NCBI RefSeq assembly: GCF_016757735.1
Contig: NZ_CP068439.1
Location: 2,418,001-2,482,000 of the forward strand
Length of the DNA: 64,000 nt
Direction of reading: 5' to 3'
Source: Aequorivita iocasae
Lineage (GTDB): Bacteria > Bacteroidota > Bacteroidia > Flavobacteriales > Flavobacteriaceae
Shown here: in pieces, positions 35,394 to 46,058 of the stretch
Position numbering within the stretch: position 1 is the stretch's first letter
How the letters are laid out: the number at the start of each line of letters is the position of its first letter
Notes under the pieces: generated by a model
What the model was told of the DNA's origin: nothing
Seen by the model: only the letters and a program-made list of their open reading frames with translations
Databases searched by the model: none
Position numbers and translations under genes: made by a program

Positions 35394-36083
35394 TTAGAAG
35401 TTCGGACTTAAGTTGTACTCGTTGTAAAAATCATTTAATATTTGAAGCACTTCATCTTCCGAATCAACTAAATGTACCAGATCCAAATCTTCTGCACTTA
35501 CGTTGTTATTGGCTTCCAGAAGGGTTGTTTTTATCCATTCAAAAAGACCTCCCCAAAATTCCGTTCCAACAAGTATTAGAGGGAATTTATCAATTTTATG
35601 TGTTTGTATGAGGGTTAAGGCTTCAAAAAATTCATCCAAGGTTCCAAAGCCGCCGGGCATTACAACAAAACCTTGGGAGTATTTTACAAACATAACCTTT
35701 CTTACGAAGAAGTAGTCAAAATCGATACTTTTATCGCTGTCAATATAAGGGTTGTCGTGCTGCTCAAAGGGAAGGGTAATGTTTAGACCAACGGAAGTTC
35801 CTCCGGCCAAATGTGCTCCTTTGTTTCCAGCTTCCATGATTCCTGGTCCACCGCCGGTTATGACGCCGTAACCATTTTCAGTAATTTTTTTGGCAATGTT
35901 TTCGGCCAGTTTATAATATTTGTGGTCTGGTTTTGTGCGGGCAGATCCAAAAATAGAAACACAAGGCCCAATACGACTCATTTTTTCATATCCGCCCACA
36001 AATTCTCCCATGATTTTAAAGATGGCCCAAGAGTCGTTTGTTTTTACTTGATTCCAGTTTTTAGGTATTTGTTCGTCTCTCAT
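35394..36083 (-). CDS. LOG family protein (TIGR00730), Rossmann-fold nucleotide hydrolase
   Basis: Cytosolic, 229 residues. The nucleotide-binding GVITGGGPGIMEAGNKGAH and the PGGFGTLDEFFEALT motif identify the LOG/lysine-decarboxylase-like family. Characterised members cleave ribosyl groups from nucleoside monophosphates (cytokinin-activating or PpnN-like). The PGGxGTxxE signature is complete, so activity is expected; the substrate is unknown. It is near the T9SS gene (17 bp) on the same strand. Confidence 0.9.
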   Translation of the reverse strand: MRDEQIPKNWNQVKTNDSWAIFKIMGEFVGGYEKMSRIGPCVSIFGSARTKPDHKYYKLAENIAKKITENGYGVITGGGPGIMEAGNKGAHLAGGTSVGLNITLPFEQHDNPYIDSDKSIDFDYFFVRKVMFVKYSQGFVVMPGGFGTLDEFFEALTLIQTHKIDKFPLILVGTEFWGGLFEWIKTTLLEANNNVSAEDLDLVHLVDSEDEVLQILNDFYNEYNLSPNF

Positions 36084-36153
36084 TTATTTAGTATTCAGGA
36101 TTTCTTGCAGTTTTATTTTTATATACTGTAAATTTCAAATTTCTTTTTAGGGC

Positions 36154-38985
36154 TCAATGTAATTCTTTTTTAAGAAATTGTGCGGTATAGCTTTTTTTGT
36201 CCTTTGCAACTTCTTCGGGGGTTCCCAAGGCCATTACCTTTCCACCTTGTTTTCCGCCTTCAGGGCCTATATCAATAATATAGTCAACGGTTTTGATTAC
36301 GTCTAGATTGTGCTCAATTATCAAAACGGTATTTCCTTTGCCAACTAATTTATTCAACACAACCATCAAAACACGAATGTCCTCAAAATGAAGCCCGGTT
36401 GTGGGTTCATCTAAAATATAGAACGTATTTCCCGTGTCGCGTTTGGAAAGTTCAGTTGCCAATTTAATTCGTTGTGCTTCTCCTCCCGAAAGCGTGGTAG
36501 ATTGTTGTCCCAAGGTTATATATCCCAAACCAACATCCTTTATGGTTTTTATTTTTCGATGGATTTTCGGAATATTTTCAAAGAAACCATCAGCTTCGTT
36601 AATTGTCATTTCCAAGACGTCATAAATGGATTTTCCTTTGTAGCGAATTTCCAACGTTTCGCGGTTGAAACGTTTGCCCTGGCAAGTTTCACATTCCACG
36701 TAAACATCGGGTAGAAAATTCATTTCAATAACGCGTAAACCAGCACCTTTGCAGGTCTCGCAACGCCCCCCTGCAACGTTAAAACTGAAACGTCCGGGTT
36801 TATAACCACGAATCATTGCTTCGGGAGTTTTTGCAAACAGATTGCGTATTTCAGAAAAAACGCCTGTGTAAGTAGCTGGATTGCTTCGTGGCGTCCTGCC
36901 AATCGGTGATTGGTTTATATCGATAACCTTATCAATATTTTCGAGCCCTTCAATTTTTTTATAAGGCATCGGTTTTTTTACCCCGTTGAAAAAATGTGCG
37001 TTTAGAATAGGGTAGAGGGTCTCGTTGATGAGCGTACTCTTTCCACTGCCGGAAACGCCCGTTATTCCAATCATTTTTCCCAATGGAAATTCAACGGTAA
37101 TGTTTTTAAGATTGTTGCCTGTTGCACCTTTTAAAATCAGTTTCTTTCCGTTTCCTTTTCGGCGTTTTTTAGGTATTTCAATTTCTTTTTTTCCGTTTAA
37201 ATAATCTGCCGTTAGGGTATTGTGTTTTTCTATTTCCTCGGGCGTGCCTTGCGATACTATTTCGCCGCCGTGCCTTCCCGCTGCTGGGCCAATGTCTATC
37301 ACATAATCGGCACTTTCAATCATATCTTTGTCGTGCTCCACAACAATAACGGAATTGCCAATATCTTTTAATTGCTTTAATGAATAGATCAGTCGTTCGT
37401 TATCGCGCTGGTGAAGGCCAATACTGGGCTCATCCAAAATATAGAGCACCCCCACCAATTGCGAGCCTATTTGCGTTGCCAAACGGATTCGTTGCGCCTC
37501 GCCCCCTGAAAGCGATTTTGAACTGCGGTCCAAAGCCAAATAGGTCAAGCCCACATCAACCAAAAACTGAAGCCTAGAGCGTACTTCCTTTATAATTTCC
37601 GACGCGATTTTAAGCTGCGTTTCCGAAAGGTTTTTTTCCAGATTTGCAAACCATTCCGCAAGTTCAACTACGTCCATATTGGCGAGTTCGGCAATATTCT
37701 TTTCGTTTACCTTGAAATAAAGAGATTCTTTTCGGAGTCGGGTTCCGTTGCATTCCGGACAGGCGATTTTGTCCATATATTCCTTTGCCCAACGTTTAAG
37801 TGAAGTGGTTTCGTTTGCGTCAAAAGTATTTTGGATAAAAGTTGCAACCCCTTCAAAGTCTATTTTATAACTGCGGGTAATACCAAGCTCTTTTGAAGCA
37901 ACATCAAACTTTTCATTTCCACCGAAAAATATAACATCTTTAGCCTCTTGAGGAATACTTTCAAACGGATCGCTCAATTTAAATTTGAAACGTTCCGCAA
38001 TCAGTTCAAGTTGCTTAAAAACCCAATTGTTCTTTTGGGGGCCATGTGCAGCCAAAGCACCTTGCTTTATGGATAGTTTGGGATTTGGCACCAACTTGTT
38101 AAGGTTCACCTCATAAAGCTTCCCCAGCCCTTTGCAATTGGGGCACATTCCTTTTGGGGAATTGAAGGAAAAATTGTTCGGCTCGGGATTAGGATAGGAA
38201 ATTCCTGAAGACGGACACATCAATGAACGGCTGAAATAGCGGGCTTCGTTGGTGTCATTGTCCAAAACCATCAGTACATCATCGCCGTGGTACATCGCGG
38301 TATTAATGGTTTCGGAGAGGCGTTTGTCATTATCACTTTCTCCGGAAACCTTTAAGCGATCAATTACTATTTCAATATCATGGGTTTTGTAACGGTCAAC
38401 CTTCATACCCTTTACAATATCGCGCACTTCGCCGTCCACGCGTACTTTTAGAAAACCTTGTTTGGCGATCTGCTCAAAAAGCTCACGGTAATGCCCTTTA
38501 CGGGAACGGATTATGGGAGCCAAAATGCTTACCTTTTTATCGGTAAAATCTTCGAGTATAAGTTGTTTTATTTGTGCATCACTGTAGCTGACCATTTTTT
38601 CACCGGTGTTGTAGCTGTATGCATCACTTGCGCGCGCGTAAAACAGACGGAGGAAATCATAAATTTCAGTAATGGTGCCTACTGTGGAACGTGGGCTTTT
38701 ACTCGTGGTTTTTTGCTCAATGGCAATTACCGGGGAAAGGCCTTCAATTTTATCTACATCAGGTCTTTCTAAACTTCCTAAAAATTGACGGGCGTAGGCA
38801 GAAAATGTTTCTATATAACGGCGCTGGCCTTCGGCATAAATGGTATCAAAAGCCAAAGATGATTTTCCGCTGCCGGAAAGTCCCGTAATTACAACTAACT
38901 TTTCTCTTGGAATTCGAACGTCAATGTTCTTTAAATTGTGGACGCGGGCGCCCAAAACTTCAATAAAATCCTCATTTTTCGACAT
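36154..38985 (-). CDS. uvrA: Excinuclease ABC subunit A
   Basis: Full-length UvrA, 943 residues, the damage-recognition ATPase of nucleotide excision repair. Two ABC modules: Walker [10 protein letters not shown] and GVSGSGKST, signatures [13 protein letters not shown] and [13 protein letters not shown], Walker [13 protein letters not shown] and [12 protein letters not shown]. Zinc-binding cysteines occur in [21 protein letters not shown] and [19 protein letters not shown] 38985 is chosen over TTG 38994 because that TTG lies inside the -7 box. It is transcribed alone from a near-leaderless promoter; no LexA-type operator is obvious. Confidence 0.98.
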   Translation of the reverse strand: MSKNEDFIEVLGARVHNLKNIDVRIPREKLVVITGLSGSGKSSLAFDTIYAEGQRRYIETFSAYARQFLGSLERPDVDKIEGLSPVIAIEQKTTSKSPRSTVGTITEIYDFLRLFYARASDAYSYNTGEKMVSYSDAQIKQLILEDFTDKKVSILAPIIRSRKGHYRELFEQIAKQGFLKVRVDGEVRDIVKGMKVDRYKTHDIEIVIDRLKVSGESDNDKRLSETINTAMYHGDDVLMVLDNDTNEARYFSRSLMCPSSGISYPNPEPNNFSFNSPKGMCPNCKGLGKLYEVNLNKLVPNPKLSIKQGALAAHGPQKNNWVFKQLELIAERFKFKLSDPFESIPQEAKDVIFFGGNEKFDVASKELGITRSYKIDFEGVATFIQNTFDANETTSLKRWAKEYMDKIACPECNGTRLRKESLYFKVNEKNIAELANMDVVELAEWFANLEKNLSETQLKIASEIIKEVRSRLQFLVDVGLTYLALDRSSKSLSGGEAQRIRLATQIGSQLVGVLYILDEPSIGLHQRDNERLIYSLKQLKDIGNSVIVVEHDKDMIESADYVIDIGPAAGRHGGEIVSQGTPEEIEKHNTLTADYLNGKKEIEIPKKRRKGNGKKLILKGATGNNLKNITVEFPLGKMIGITGVSGSGKSTLINETLYPILNAHFFNGVKKPMPYKKIEGLENIDKVIDINQSPIGRTPRSNPATYTGVFSEIRNLFAKTPEAMIRGYKPGRFSFNVAGGRCETCKGAGLRVIEMNFLPDVYVECETCQGKRFNRETLEIRYKGKSIYDVLEMTINEADGFFENIPKIHRKIKTIKDVGLGYITLGQQSTTLSGGEAQRIKLATELSKRDTGNTFYILDEPTTGLHFEDIRVLMVVLNKLVGKGNTVLIIEHNLDVIKTVDYIIDIGPEGGKQGGKVMALGTPEEVAKDKKSYTAQFLKKELH

Positions 38986-38991
38986 AGCTTG

Positions 38992-38999
38992 CAAAGGTA
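38992..38999 (-). promoter_or_regulatory. -7 box of uvrA
   Basis: It reads TACCTTTG on the minus strand and ends 6 nt before the ATG at 38985, implying a transcript starting within a few bases of the start codon. Confidence 0.6.
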
Positions 39000-39075
39000 C
39001 TCAATAGATTGGAAAATAAAGAATGCATGGTATCACCGAGGTGTTAATTTTTGATATGAAAATAGGGACGTTTTA

Positions 39076-40089
39076 TTAACGGTTTACTTCCTTGGAAAGA
39101 AAAATATGAAATGTAACTGCAACATAAAATATAGTGCTTAATACAATCGAAAAGCCAATTATAAGTGTAACTACTGAAAAACTAAGCATTAGATAGGTTA
39201 TTGGAAGCAAAACGCCAAAGATTGTGAGTAGCAAAAAGACAATGTATAAATAATAGATAAGCTGCGGAGTTTTTCTATCTATGTAACTTTGGAATTGGGA
39301 GAGCTTTGGCATTACATCTTTCGTTAAATGTTCCCATAGTTTCGAAAAGAAAACTTCGTTAAAGGAAGAATCTTCAAACATATCCGGATTTATGGTATTG
39401 GCAAGCGTTAAAATTTTTTCCCTATGACGTTCAAAAACCGCTTCCAAATTTAAAGACTCCTTATAATTTCCGAATTTATATCCAAAAACATACCACAGCC
39501 CTGAACCGCATTTATGTTCTAGCCATTTTTCGAGGATGCTATTGTCATAAAAGATAGGGTAATTAAGGGTTTCGGGAATGTGTTTTTCTTTTGGATTGGT
39601 CATTAACAGCGATTTCAACTCCAAATAAAGGTTTTCGGTCTCGCCGAAATGATGCGTTTCCTGTAAAAATTCAATAGCCAGTTTTGATTTTCCCTTGTAA
39701 AACTCCTTAACCTCAAAATAGGAAAGATCAGCATAATCTTTTTCCATATAATCCTTCAGTCCCGGAAGCCAAATATTTGAATGAAACAAAATTTCAGCAA
39801 TATTGCGGAAGTTGTGCATTTTTTGGGTTGTCTTGCTTATTTTATGGATTATCTTGGTTTTATATAACTTTTGCCTCATTGCAGAAGCAGCTAAAAAAAC
39901 CATTAAAATTGCCGATAAAAACCCGCTGATGCCAATGAATATAGTTGCTGTTTTTTTTAAAGTTTCTTCAAAACCCCTTGTGTCTTGATATTTGTTGTAG
40001 AGCAGAAAAATTAATACTATGCAGATTATACCACTTATCACAAACGCAATAGTAGAATACCAATCCTTAAGCAAAGATTTATTAATCAT
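39076..40089 (-). CDS. Membrane protein with a large cytosolic middle, unknown function
   Basis: The start is ATG 40089; the TTG at 40107 is less likely. The 337 residues have two membrane helices near the N-terminus (about 10-30 and 46-70), a soluble helical region (about 80-260) and two more helices at the end (about 275-330). I recognise no domain. The 4-helix plan with a charged middle is seen in signalling and channel-like proteins, but nothing more specific can be said. It is monocistronic; a 274-bp spacer without features separates it from ggt. Confidence 0.7.
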   Translation of the reverse strand: MINKSLLKDWYSTIAFVISGIICIVLIFLLYNKYQDTRGFEETLKKTATIFIGISGFLSAILMVFLAASAMRQKLYKTKIIHKISKTTQKMHNFRNIAEILFHSNIWLPGLKDYMEKDYADLSYFEVKEFYKGKSKLAIEFLQETHHFGETENLYLELKSLLMTNPKEKHIPETLNYPIFYDNSILEKWLEHKCGSGLWYVFGYKFGNYKESLNLEAVFERHREKILTLANTINPDMFEDSSFNEVFFSKLWEHLTKDVMPKLSQFQSYIDRKTPQLIYYLYIVFLLLTIFGVLLPITYLMLSFSVVTLIIGFSIVLSTIFYVAVTFHIFLSKEVNR

Positions 40090-40363
40090 ACATAAAAAAA
40101 GCCACAAATGAGGCTAAAACATTTAAGTGGATTTTTTGGAATAAGAAATTTATCTGTAAAAAGAATTTAATTCTTTATGGTGATTTTTTTTAAATGAAAA
40201 TATATGCCTCGCAGTAGTGTACATAGCATAGCTTAATAAAAAAATCAGTCTAAATTTCTAAAAAATCCATGTTAATTCCCTCAAATCTAACCTTTTTTAC
40301 TGCCCCAATATACACCATTCGATATAATGCACAAGATTTCGTTTAAAGGTGTAAATAAAATAG

Positions 40364-42076
40364 TTAGTAGCCAATAGCCGTATCGTCACCCCTTCTGTCT
40401 GCTCCACCTTCAAGTTTTCCATTGGGCAAGACCAATATTGCATCTATGTAACCTATTTGTGGGAGTATCTCTGTAGAAGAAGAATATCCTTTTGCTTCCA
40501 GATTATATATTGTTTCATTAGAAAATCCCTCTTCTTCAAATAAAATCACGTCTGGCAACCACTGGTGGTGAAAACGGGGAGCATCCACTGCTTGCTGCAT
40601 ATTCATATTAAATTTATGTACATTTAGAAATGTTTGTAGCACCGAAGTAATAATTGTAGAACCGCCCGGAGTGCCCAAAACCATTAATAATTTTCCGTCT
40701 TTTTCTACGATGGTTGGGGTCATTGAGCTTAACATTCTTTTTTGTGGAGCGATGGCATTAGCTTCTCCACCTATAAGCCCAAACATATTGGGAACACCGG
40801 GTTTGGCACTAAAGTCGTCCATTTCGTTATTCAAAAAAAAGCCGAGGTCCGAAATATAGAGCTTTGAGCCGTACGAAGCATTAAGTGTTGTGGTTACTGA
40901 CACGGCGTTTCCAAATTTATCTACTATTGAAAAATGGGTGGTTTCCATACTTTCGGCACCGCCTATTTTTCCTGGCTTAATTTCTTCTGAAGGAGTAGCT
41001 TTTTCTAATGAAAAATTTTCCATTCGTTTTAAAAGATAATTTTCTGACAACAGCGAATCCACAGGAATATCAACAAAATCGGGGTCGCCCAAGTATTCAC
41101 TCCTATCTGCATAAGCCCTTTTTTCGGCTTCGACCAAAAGCTGTATATATTTCGTGGAATTGTGCCCATATTCTGAAACGGGGTATGGCTCAACCATTTT
41201 TAAGATTTGCGCCAAACAAACGCCCCCGCTTGAGGGTGGTGCCATGGAAATGAGCTTAACATCTTTGTACTTAAAAACTATAGGTTCCCGCCAAATTGCC
41301 TCATATGCGTCTAAATCTTCCTGTGTAATGATAGCTCCTTTTTTCTTCAAAAAATCGATCATTTTTTTCCCAGTATCACCTGCGTAAAACTCTGAGCGAC
41401 CATTTTTCGCAATTCGTGAAAGTGTATTTGCGAGTGCTATATTTTTTAAAGTATCCCCTTGTTTATAAATTTCAGTAAATATTGAAGATTCATCGTTTGT
41501 TTTTTCAAATTCTTCTTTAAATTCCTCAAAACGTGCTTTTTGCTTTGCAGTTATTACATATCCATTATTTGCAAGGTCTATAACTGGTTTTAGTAAAATT
41601 TCCATTGGAAGGGTTCCAAACTTTTCGTGTACTGCAAATATCCCCGCTATACTTCCCGGAACGCCTACGGCAAGGGCACCATCCGTACTTTTTTCTGCAA
41701 TTACATTGCCCTCTTGGTCCAAATACATATCTCTAGTGGCCGCCAACGGGGCTTTCTCCCTAAAATCGAGGGAGCCAATTTCACCATATTGACTTCTGTA
41801 AACCATAAATCCACCACCACCAAGATTACCCGCATTGGGGTAGGTTAGGGCAAGTGCCATTTGTGTAGCAATCATTGCATCAAAGGCATTTCCGCCCATT
41901 TTAAGTATATCGGCTCCAATTTTTGAAGCTTCCGCGCGTGCAGAAACTACCATGGCGCTGTCTGCAATTACGGCTGCTTTTTCACTTTTTGGTTTTTCAA
42001 TACTTGCTTGAGCTTTCGGTTTTTCCTTGCAGGCAAAAGTCAAAAAAGCAAACAATAAAAGATGTGCTGGTTTCAT
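40364..42076 (-). CDS. ggt: Gamma-glutamyltransferase, lipoprotein form
   Basis: The 570-residue Ntn hydrolase is made as one chain and should self-cleave before the Thr of the TTHFS motif (379-383). Also seen: [45 protein letters not shown] and [15 protein letters not shown], which hold glutamate-binding residues. The N-terminus [16 protein letters not shown] is a lipoprotein signal, so it acts at the periplasmic face, cleaving gamma-glutamyl bonds of glutathione and similar peptides. It overlaps acpH by 4 nt and is probably cotranscribed. Confidence 0.95.
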   Translation of the reverse strand: MKPAHLLLFAFLTFACKEKPKAQASIEKPKSEKAAVIADSAMVVSARAEASKIGADILKMGGNAFDAMIATQMALALTYPNAGNLGGGGFMVYRSQYGEIGSLDFREKAPLAATRDMYLDQEGNVIAEKSTDGALAVGVPGSIAGIFAVHEKFGTLPMEILLKPVIDLANNGYVITAKQKARFEEFKEEFEKTNDESSIFTEIYKQGDTLKNIALANTLSRIAKNGRSEFYAGDTGKKMIDFLKKKGAIITQEDLDAYEAIWREPIVFKYKDVKLISMAPPSSGGVCLAQILKMVEPYPVSEYGHNSTKYIQLLVEAEKRAYADRSEYLGDPDFVDIPVDSLLSENYLLKRMENFSLEKATPSEEIKPGKIGGAESMETTHFSIVDKFGNAVSVTTTLNASYGSKLYISDLGFFLNNEMDDFSAKPGVPNMFGLIGGEANAIAPQKRMLSSMTPTIVEKDGKLLMVLGTPGGSTIITSVLQTFLNVHKFNMNMQQAVDAPRFHHQWLPDVILFEEEGFSNETIYNLEAKGYSSSTEILPQIGYIDAILVLPNGKLEGGADRRGDDTAIGY

Positions 42077-42657
42077 AAGCTATCAAGTGTGTCTTGGGAA
42101 AAAACAATCAGTTCTTCAAAAAAGGAAGTGAATTCGGCTTCAAATTCCTCATAATATTCTTCAAGTTCTGCCACGGCGAGATTCATTTTTGAAACGCCTT
42201 TGGTACGCACGTTCATTTGTGCCAAAATTTTACTGATTCCCTCAACGGTGGCGTAGCTTAAAAGCCAATTGTCGGCAATCATATAAGGCATCATTTTTTG
42301 GATTCTCGCGGGAAGAATAGTGAAGTTTTTCCGAAGCAATCCATAAAAATTTTGCACATATTCATCCAAGGGTTCATTTGAATATTTATCCCAGTTTTTT
42401 GCCAAAAAATGGTCGTAAAGAATATCTACAATTACCCCGCTGTAATGGCTGTAATTTTTGTGGAGCCGAGCCGTGCTTTGGTGTACCGTGGGATGTGCAT
42501 CGGTAAAAGTGTCAATGGCGCGGTGCAGCAAAATGCCTTTTGCAATGGCAGGGGGAAACTTTAAATAACGTTTTCCTTTGATGCCATCGGCAATAAAATT
42601 ACCGATTATAACTTCTTCGTCATTGCCGGAAAGGTAGATGTGGGCCAAAAAATTCAT
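42073..42657 (-). CDS. acpH: Acyl carrier protein phosphodiesterase (AcpH, DUF479)
   Basis: A 194-residue HD-like helical protein opening [11 protein letters not shown], with [25 protein letters not shown] and [13 protein letters not shown]; the His and Asp positions of the DUF479/AcpH family are present. E. coli AcpH removes the phosphopantetheine arm from acyl carrier protein. Cytosolic. Upstream member of an acpH-ggt pair (ATGA overlap). Confidence 0.92.
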   Translation of the reverse strand: MNFLAHIYLSGNDEEVIIGNFIADGIKGKRYLKFPPAIAKGILLHRAIDTFTDAHPTVHQSTARLHKNYSHYSGVIVDILYDHFLAKNWDKYSNEPLDEYVQNFYGLLRKNFTILPARIQKMMPYMIADNWLLSYATVEGISKILAQMNVRTKGVSKMNLAVAELEEYYEEFEAEFTSFFEELIVFSQDTLDSL

Positions 42658-42671
42658 TCAATAAATATATG

Positions 42672-42679
42672 TATTTTTG
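42672..42679 (+). promoter_or_regulatory. -7 box of the acyltransferase gene
   Basis: TATTTTTG is an exact TAnnTTTG, 18 nt before TTG 42698. It supports the TTG start of that gene. Confidence 0.5.
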
Positions 42680-42697
42680 GGCTGTAAAAATTGAAAA

Positions 42698-43768
42698 TTG
42701 AACCGATTACCAAATTTGGACCCACTGCGGTTTTTTCTCGCATCGTTGGTGTTACTCTTTCACTTGCCCCAACTTTCCGCCAACCAGGGATTGCCTTATT
42801 TTGATAGCCTTCCTATCTTTCACCGCGGTTTGGAAGCGGTTTATATGTTTTTTGTGCTCAGTGGTTTTTTGATTATTCGCCTTATTTATCGTGCAAAAAT
42901 CAGGGATGCTTTCTCGATAAAGGATTTTTATATTCGAAGGATTCTGCGGATTTTTCCACTCTATTATCTCATTTTGGGCTTTGGGCTATTTTTTTACAAT
43001 GTGCTTTTGCCTTTTCTGAATATTCCTTTCGAAATAAATTACACTTGGAAAGAAGCTTTTTTTTATAACGTTTTCTTTCTTCCGAATGTATTTGCGAAAA
43101 TCTATGAACCCGGCGGCATACTTGAAATTTTGTGGTCCATTGGAATCGAGGAACAGTTTTATTTGGTAATTGCGCCTTTGCTATTCTTCATAAATGTTAA
43201 ATGGGTATTGCGGGTTTTGGGCATTTTGCTGCTTGGGTATTTCATACTTTATTGGTCCGATGTTTTTGAGGTACTCCGTAACTATACTTTTGTGTTTTTC
43301 TATCTGTTCTCGGGAGGGGTAATCGCAATTTTGGAAGAAAAGCAAATGCTGGATTTTTTAAAACGTTCGGCGATTTTTCCTTTGGTGATTTGCATTGCGA
43401 CATTGCTTTATTTTACAACGGATTGGTTTCTATTTGAACCGCTTTGGCTTCGGGCTGCCTTCACGTGTTTTCTCTTTGGATCTTTTATCCATTCGCTGGC
43501 ATTCAATAATCGGGGAGTAGAGGTAAATAGTAAAATTTTATACCATTTCGGTAGTATTTCCTACGGAATTTATATGTTTCACGCCATAGTTTTAAATGCT
43601 GTTGTATTTTTGTTTTTGAAACTGGAAATGCTCCAAAACCTTAATGAAACTTTAACCATATTTTTATTGCACCTGCTTACCTTCGCAGGTACACTTTTAA
43701 TCGCTCATTTATCTTACACCTACTTTGAGCTTTACTTTTTAAAATTGAAAAATAAATTCAGAAAATAA
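42698..43768 (+). CDS. Acyltransferase family 3 membrane protein
   Basis: 356 residues, about ten membrane helices, with the family-3 marks: NRLPNLDPLRFFLASLVLLFH (Arg and His near the start), FFVLSGFLI and RRILRIFPLYYLIL, plus SIGIEEQFYLVIAPLL. Such proteins move acetyl or longer acyl groups to surface glycans across the inner membrane (OafA-like). The start is TTG 42698, since a stop lies two codons upstream and no ATG is near. Substrate unknown. A heptamer array follows at 43771. Confidence 0.88.
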   Translation: MNRLPNLDPLRFFLASLVLLFHLPQLSANQGLPYFDSLPIFHRGLEAVYMFFVLSGFLIIRLIYRAKIRDAFSIKDFYIRRILRIFPLYYLILGFGLFFYNVLLPFLNIPFEINYTWKEAFFYNVFFLPNVFAKIYEPGGILEILWSIGIEEQFYLVIAPLLFFINVKWVLRVLGILLLGYFILYWSDVFEVLRNYTFVFFYLFSGGVIAILEEKQMLDFLKRSAIFPLVICIATLLYFTTDWFLFEPLWLRAAFTCFLFGSFIHSLAFNNRGVEVNSKILYHFGSISYGIYMFHAIVLNAVVFLFLKLEMLQNLNETLTIFLLHLLTFAGTLLIAHLSYTYFELYFLKLKNKFRK

Positions 43769-43770
43769 CT

Positions 43771-43822
43771 TTTGAAGTACGAGGTACGAAATACGAAATA
43801 CGAAGTGTGAAGTACGAAATAC
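43771..43822. repeat. Heptanucleotide array (TACGAAA type)
   Basis: Seven units from 43771: TTTGAAG, TACGAGG, TACGAAA, TACGAAA, TACGAAG, TGTGAAG, TACGAAA, then a partial TAC. It starts right after the acyltransferase stop and ends 25 bp before the glmM ATG. It shares the unit order TACGAAA-TACGAAG-TGTGAA with the array at 47433-47495 except for intervening units. Confidence 0.8.
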
Positions 43823-43846
43823 CTCAAATCAAAAAAACAGTAAAAA

Positions 43847-45235
43847 ATGACATTAATAAAATCTATATCAGGAATCCGTGGAACTATTGGCGGAACGCAG
43901 GGCGAAAACCTAACTCCAATTGATGCCGTAAAATATGCCGCAGCCTATGGAACTTGGGTAAAACAACAACGAAACAAGGAAAACTACAAAGTTGTCGTGG
44001 GCCGTGACGCACGTATTTCCGGCGAAATGATCCAGCAATTGGTGATGAATACCTTGGTAGGAATGGGCATTACCGTAATAGATTTAAATCTTTCCACAAC
44101 GCCAACGGTGGAAGTTGCGGTAGCTTTGGAACATGCCGATGGCGGAATCATTTTAACAGCAAGCCACAACCCAAAACAGTGGAACGCTTTAAAATTATTA
44201 AATAATAAAGGCGAATTTTTAAATGCGGAAGCCGGACAACAAATCCTTGACATTGCCGAAAATGGAACTATTGCATTTGCGGAAGTTGATAATTTGGGCG
44301 AAATTCATAAAAACGATGCCTATATCGATTTGCATATTGATGAAATATTGAATCTTCCTTTAGTGAAAGCCGATGCCATAAAACGTAGCAAATTTAAAGT
44401 AGTTGTTGATGCGGTGAATTCCACGGGAGGCATTGCAGTGCCGTTGCTTTTGGAAGCTTTGGGAGTTGAACCCGTAAAACTGCATTGCACGCCAAACGGA
44501 CAGTTTCCGCACAATCCCGAACCGTTGAAGGAACATTTGGGCGATTTGATGGAAAGTGTTGTAAAAAACCACGCCGACTTCGGAATTGTGGTTGATCCAG
44601 ATGTTGATAGACTTGCTTTTGTGGATGAAAAAGGCGAAATGTTTGGCGAGGAATATACGCTGGTTGCGGTTGCCGATTATGTTTTACAAAATACGCCCGG
44701 AAATACTGTTTCAAATATGTCATCTTCCCGAGCTTTGCGCGATGTTACCGAAAAACACGGCGGAACATATACTGCCAGCGCAGTTGGTGAAGTGAATGTA
44801 GTTGAATTGATGAAGGAAACAAATGCCGTGATAGGAGGAGAGGGCAATGGCGGAATTATTTATCCAGAGTTGCATTACGGTCGCGATAGTTTGGTTGGGA
44901 TTGCTTTGTTTTTAAGCTTTTTGGCAGAAGAAAAAATAGCCGTGAGCGAACTTCGGAAAAAATACACCGCTTATTTTATGAGCAAAAAGAAGATTGAATT
45001 AACCCCACAATTGGATGTTGACGCCATTTTAAAAGCGATGGAGACAAAATATGCTTCAGAGGAAATAAACACGATTGACGGCGTAAAAATAGACTTTGCG
45101 GAAAATTGGGTACATCTTCGAAAATCAAATACGGAGCCGATTATTAGGGTTTACACCGAAGCGAAAAGTCAGGAAGAGGCAGATGCTTTGGCGGATAGGA
45201 TTATTGGGGAGATTAAAAATGTTGCGGGGATATAA
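43847..45235 (+). CDS. glmM: Phosphoglucosamine mutase
   Basis: 462 residues of the alpha-D-phosphohexomutase superfamily: catalytic serine in ILTASHNPKQWNALK, metal-binding DPDVDRLAFV, sugar-binding GEGNGGIIYPELHYGRD and phosphate-binding RKSNTEPIIRVYTEA. It turns glucosamine 6-phosphate into the 1-phosphate for UDP-GlcNAc, feeding peptidoglycan and lipid A. Phosphomannomutase activity is an alternative in this superfamily. The promoter region is occupied by the heptamer array at 43771-43822. Confidence 0.92.
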   Translation: MTLIKSISGIRGTIGGTQGENLTPIDAVKYAAAYGTWVKQQRNKENYKVVVGRDARISGEMIQQLVMNTLVGMGITVIDLNLSTTPTVEVAVALEHADGGIILTASHNPKQWNALKLLNNKGEFLNAEAGQQILDIAENGTIAFAEVDNLGEIHKNDAYIDLHIDEILNLPLVKADAIKRSKFKVVVDAVNSTGGIAVPLLLEALGVEPVKLHCTPNGQFPHNPEPLKEHLGDLMESVVKNHADFGIVVDPDVDRLAFVDEKGEMFGEEYTLVAVADYVLQNTPGNTVSNMSSSRALRDVTEKHGGTYTASAVGEVNVVELMKETNAVIGGEGNGGIIYPELHYGRDSLVGIALFLSFLAEEKIAVSELRKKYTAYFMSKKKIELTPQLDVDAILKAMETKYASEEINTIDGVKIDFAENWVHLRKSNTEPIIRVYTEAKSQEEADALADRIIGEIKNVAGI

Positions 45236-45274
45236 AAGGTTGGTTTAGAAATGAAAATTTCAGACGCTGTAAAT

Positions 45275-45976
45275 TTACTTTTTAAAAAATTTCTTATTTA
45301 GTATTTCATTTTCATCGTTTTCTATTGATATAAAGTATATACCTGGCTTTAAATCCCCAACATTTATTTGAGATAGATTTTTTGTGTTATATGAAACCTG
45401 TCTTCCTTGGAAATCATAGATAATGATTCTATTTATGGAAATATTATGATTGAATTTTATATTGAGAATATCAGTAGAGGGATTAGGATAGATTGATAAG
45501 GATTGATTATTAAATTCACTTATCGATAAGTAACTATTACTATATATTGCCTGGTCTCCATTTGAAGCTGTTACAATAAGAGTTCTATCCTGACCGGTTT
45601 CAATAATTTCATATTGGAATGGATCGAATGGTGGTTTATTCCAGAAAGATTGATATAAATCGGAATACACATTATTCTCTTCAAGATTACAACTCCCCGC
45701 TAGCCAATAAATGCCAGCTGAAAAACTGAACTCGGTAGTTCCATTATATATAATAGTTCCTGCTCCGCCTGTACCACCACATACTCCTGTATAAAATTCA
45801 TTAGGCTCAATAAAATCTGCGGGAACGTGATTTTGTTCACTATTAATTGGAGGAATATAACTCTGTCCATCCAATATCAAATCATGTAAAATCCAAGTTT
45901 GCTCAAAAAGCCGAATGTCCTGTGATAAGCAAGAAAAGCCAATTAAACAAAACAAAAGAAGTGTAAAGTTTTTCAT
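45275..45976 (-). CDS. T9SS-exported protein with META/lipocalin-like region
   Basis: A signal peptide (MKNFTLLLFCLIGFSCLSQ) is followed by a beta-rich domain of about 130 residues opening FEQTWILHDLILDGQSYIPP, with two cysteines in VCGGTGG and AGSCNLEEN. A type IX sorting domain closes the chain (IYPNPSTDILNIKF ... GIYFISIENDENEILNKKFFKK). The first domain resembles the small proteins found before such tails in flavobacteria; its role is unknown. It should be secreted across the outer membrane. Convergent with glmM. Confidence 0.85.
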   Translation of the reverse strand: MKNFTLLLFCLIGFSCLSQDIRLFEQTWILHDLILDGQSYIPPINSEQNHVPADFIEPNEFYTGVCGGTGGAGTIIYNGTTEFSFSAGIYWLAGSCNLEENNVYSDLYQSFWNKPPFDPFQYEIIETGQDRTLIVTASNGDQAIYSNSYLSISEFNNQSLSIYPNPSTDILNIKFNHNISINRIIIYDFQGRQVSYNTKNLSQINVGDLKPGIYFISIENDENEILNKKFFKK

Positions 45977-46058
45977 CGGAAGATTGTTTAATTGATTTAC
46001 GATTAAATTTAATTCTATTAAAGATATTAAAAAATAAATTGTTTCAGATCAATTCATA

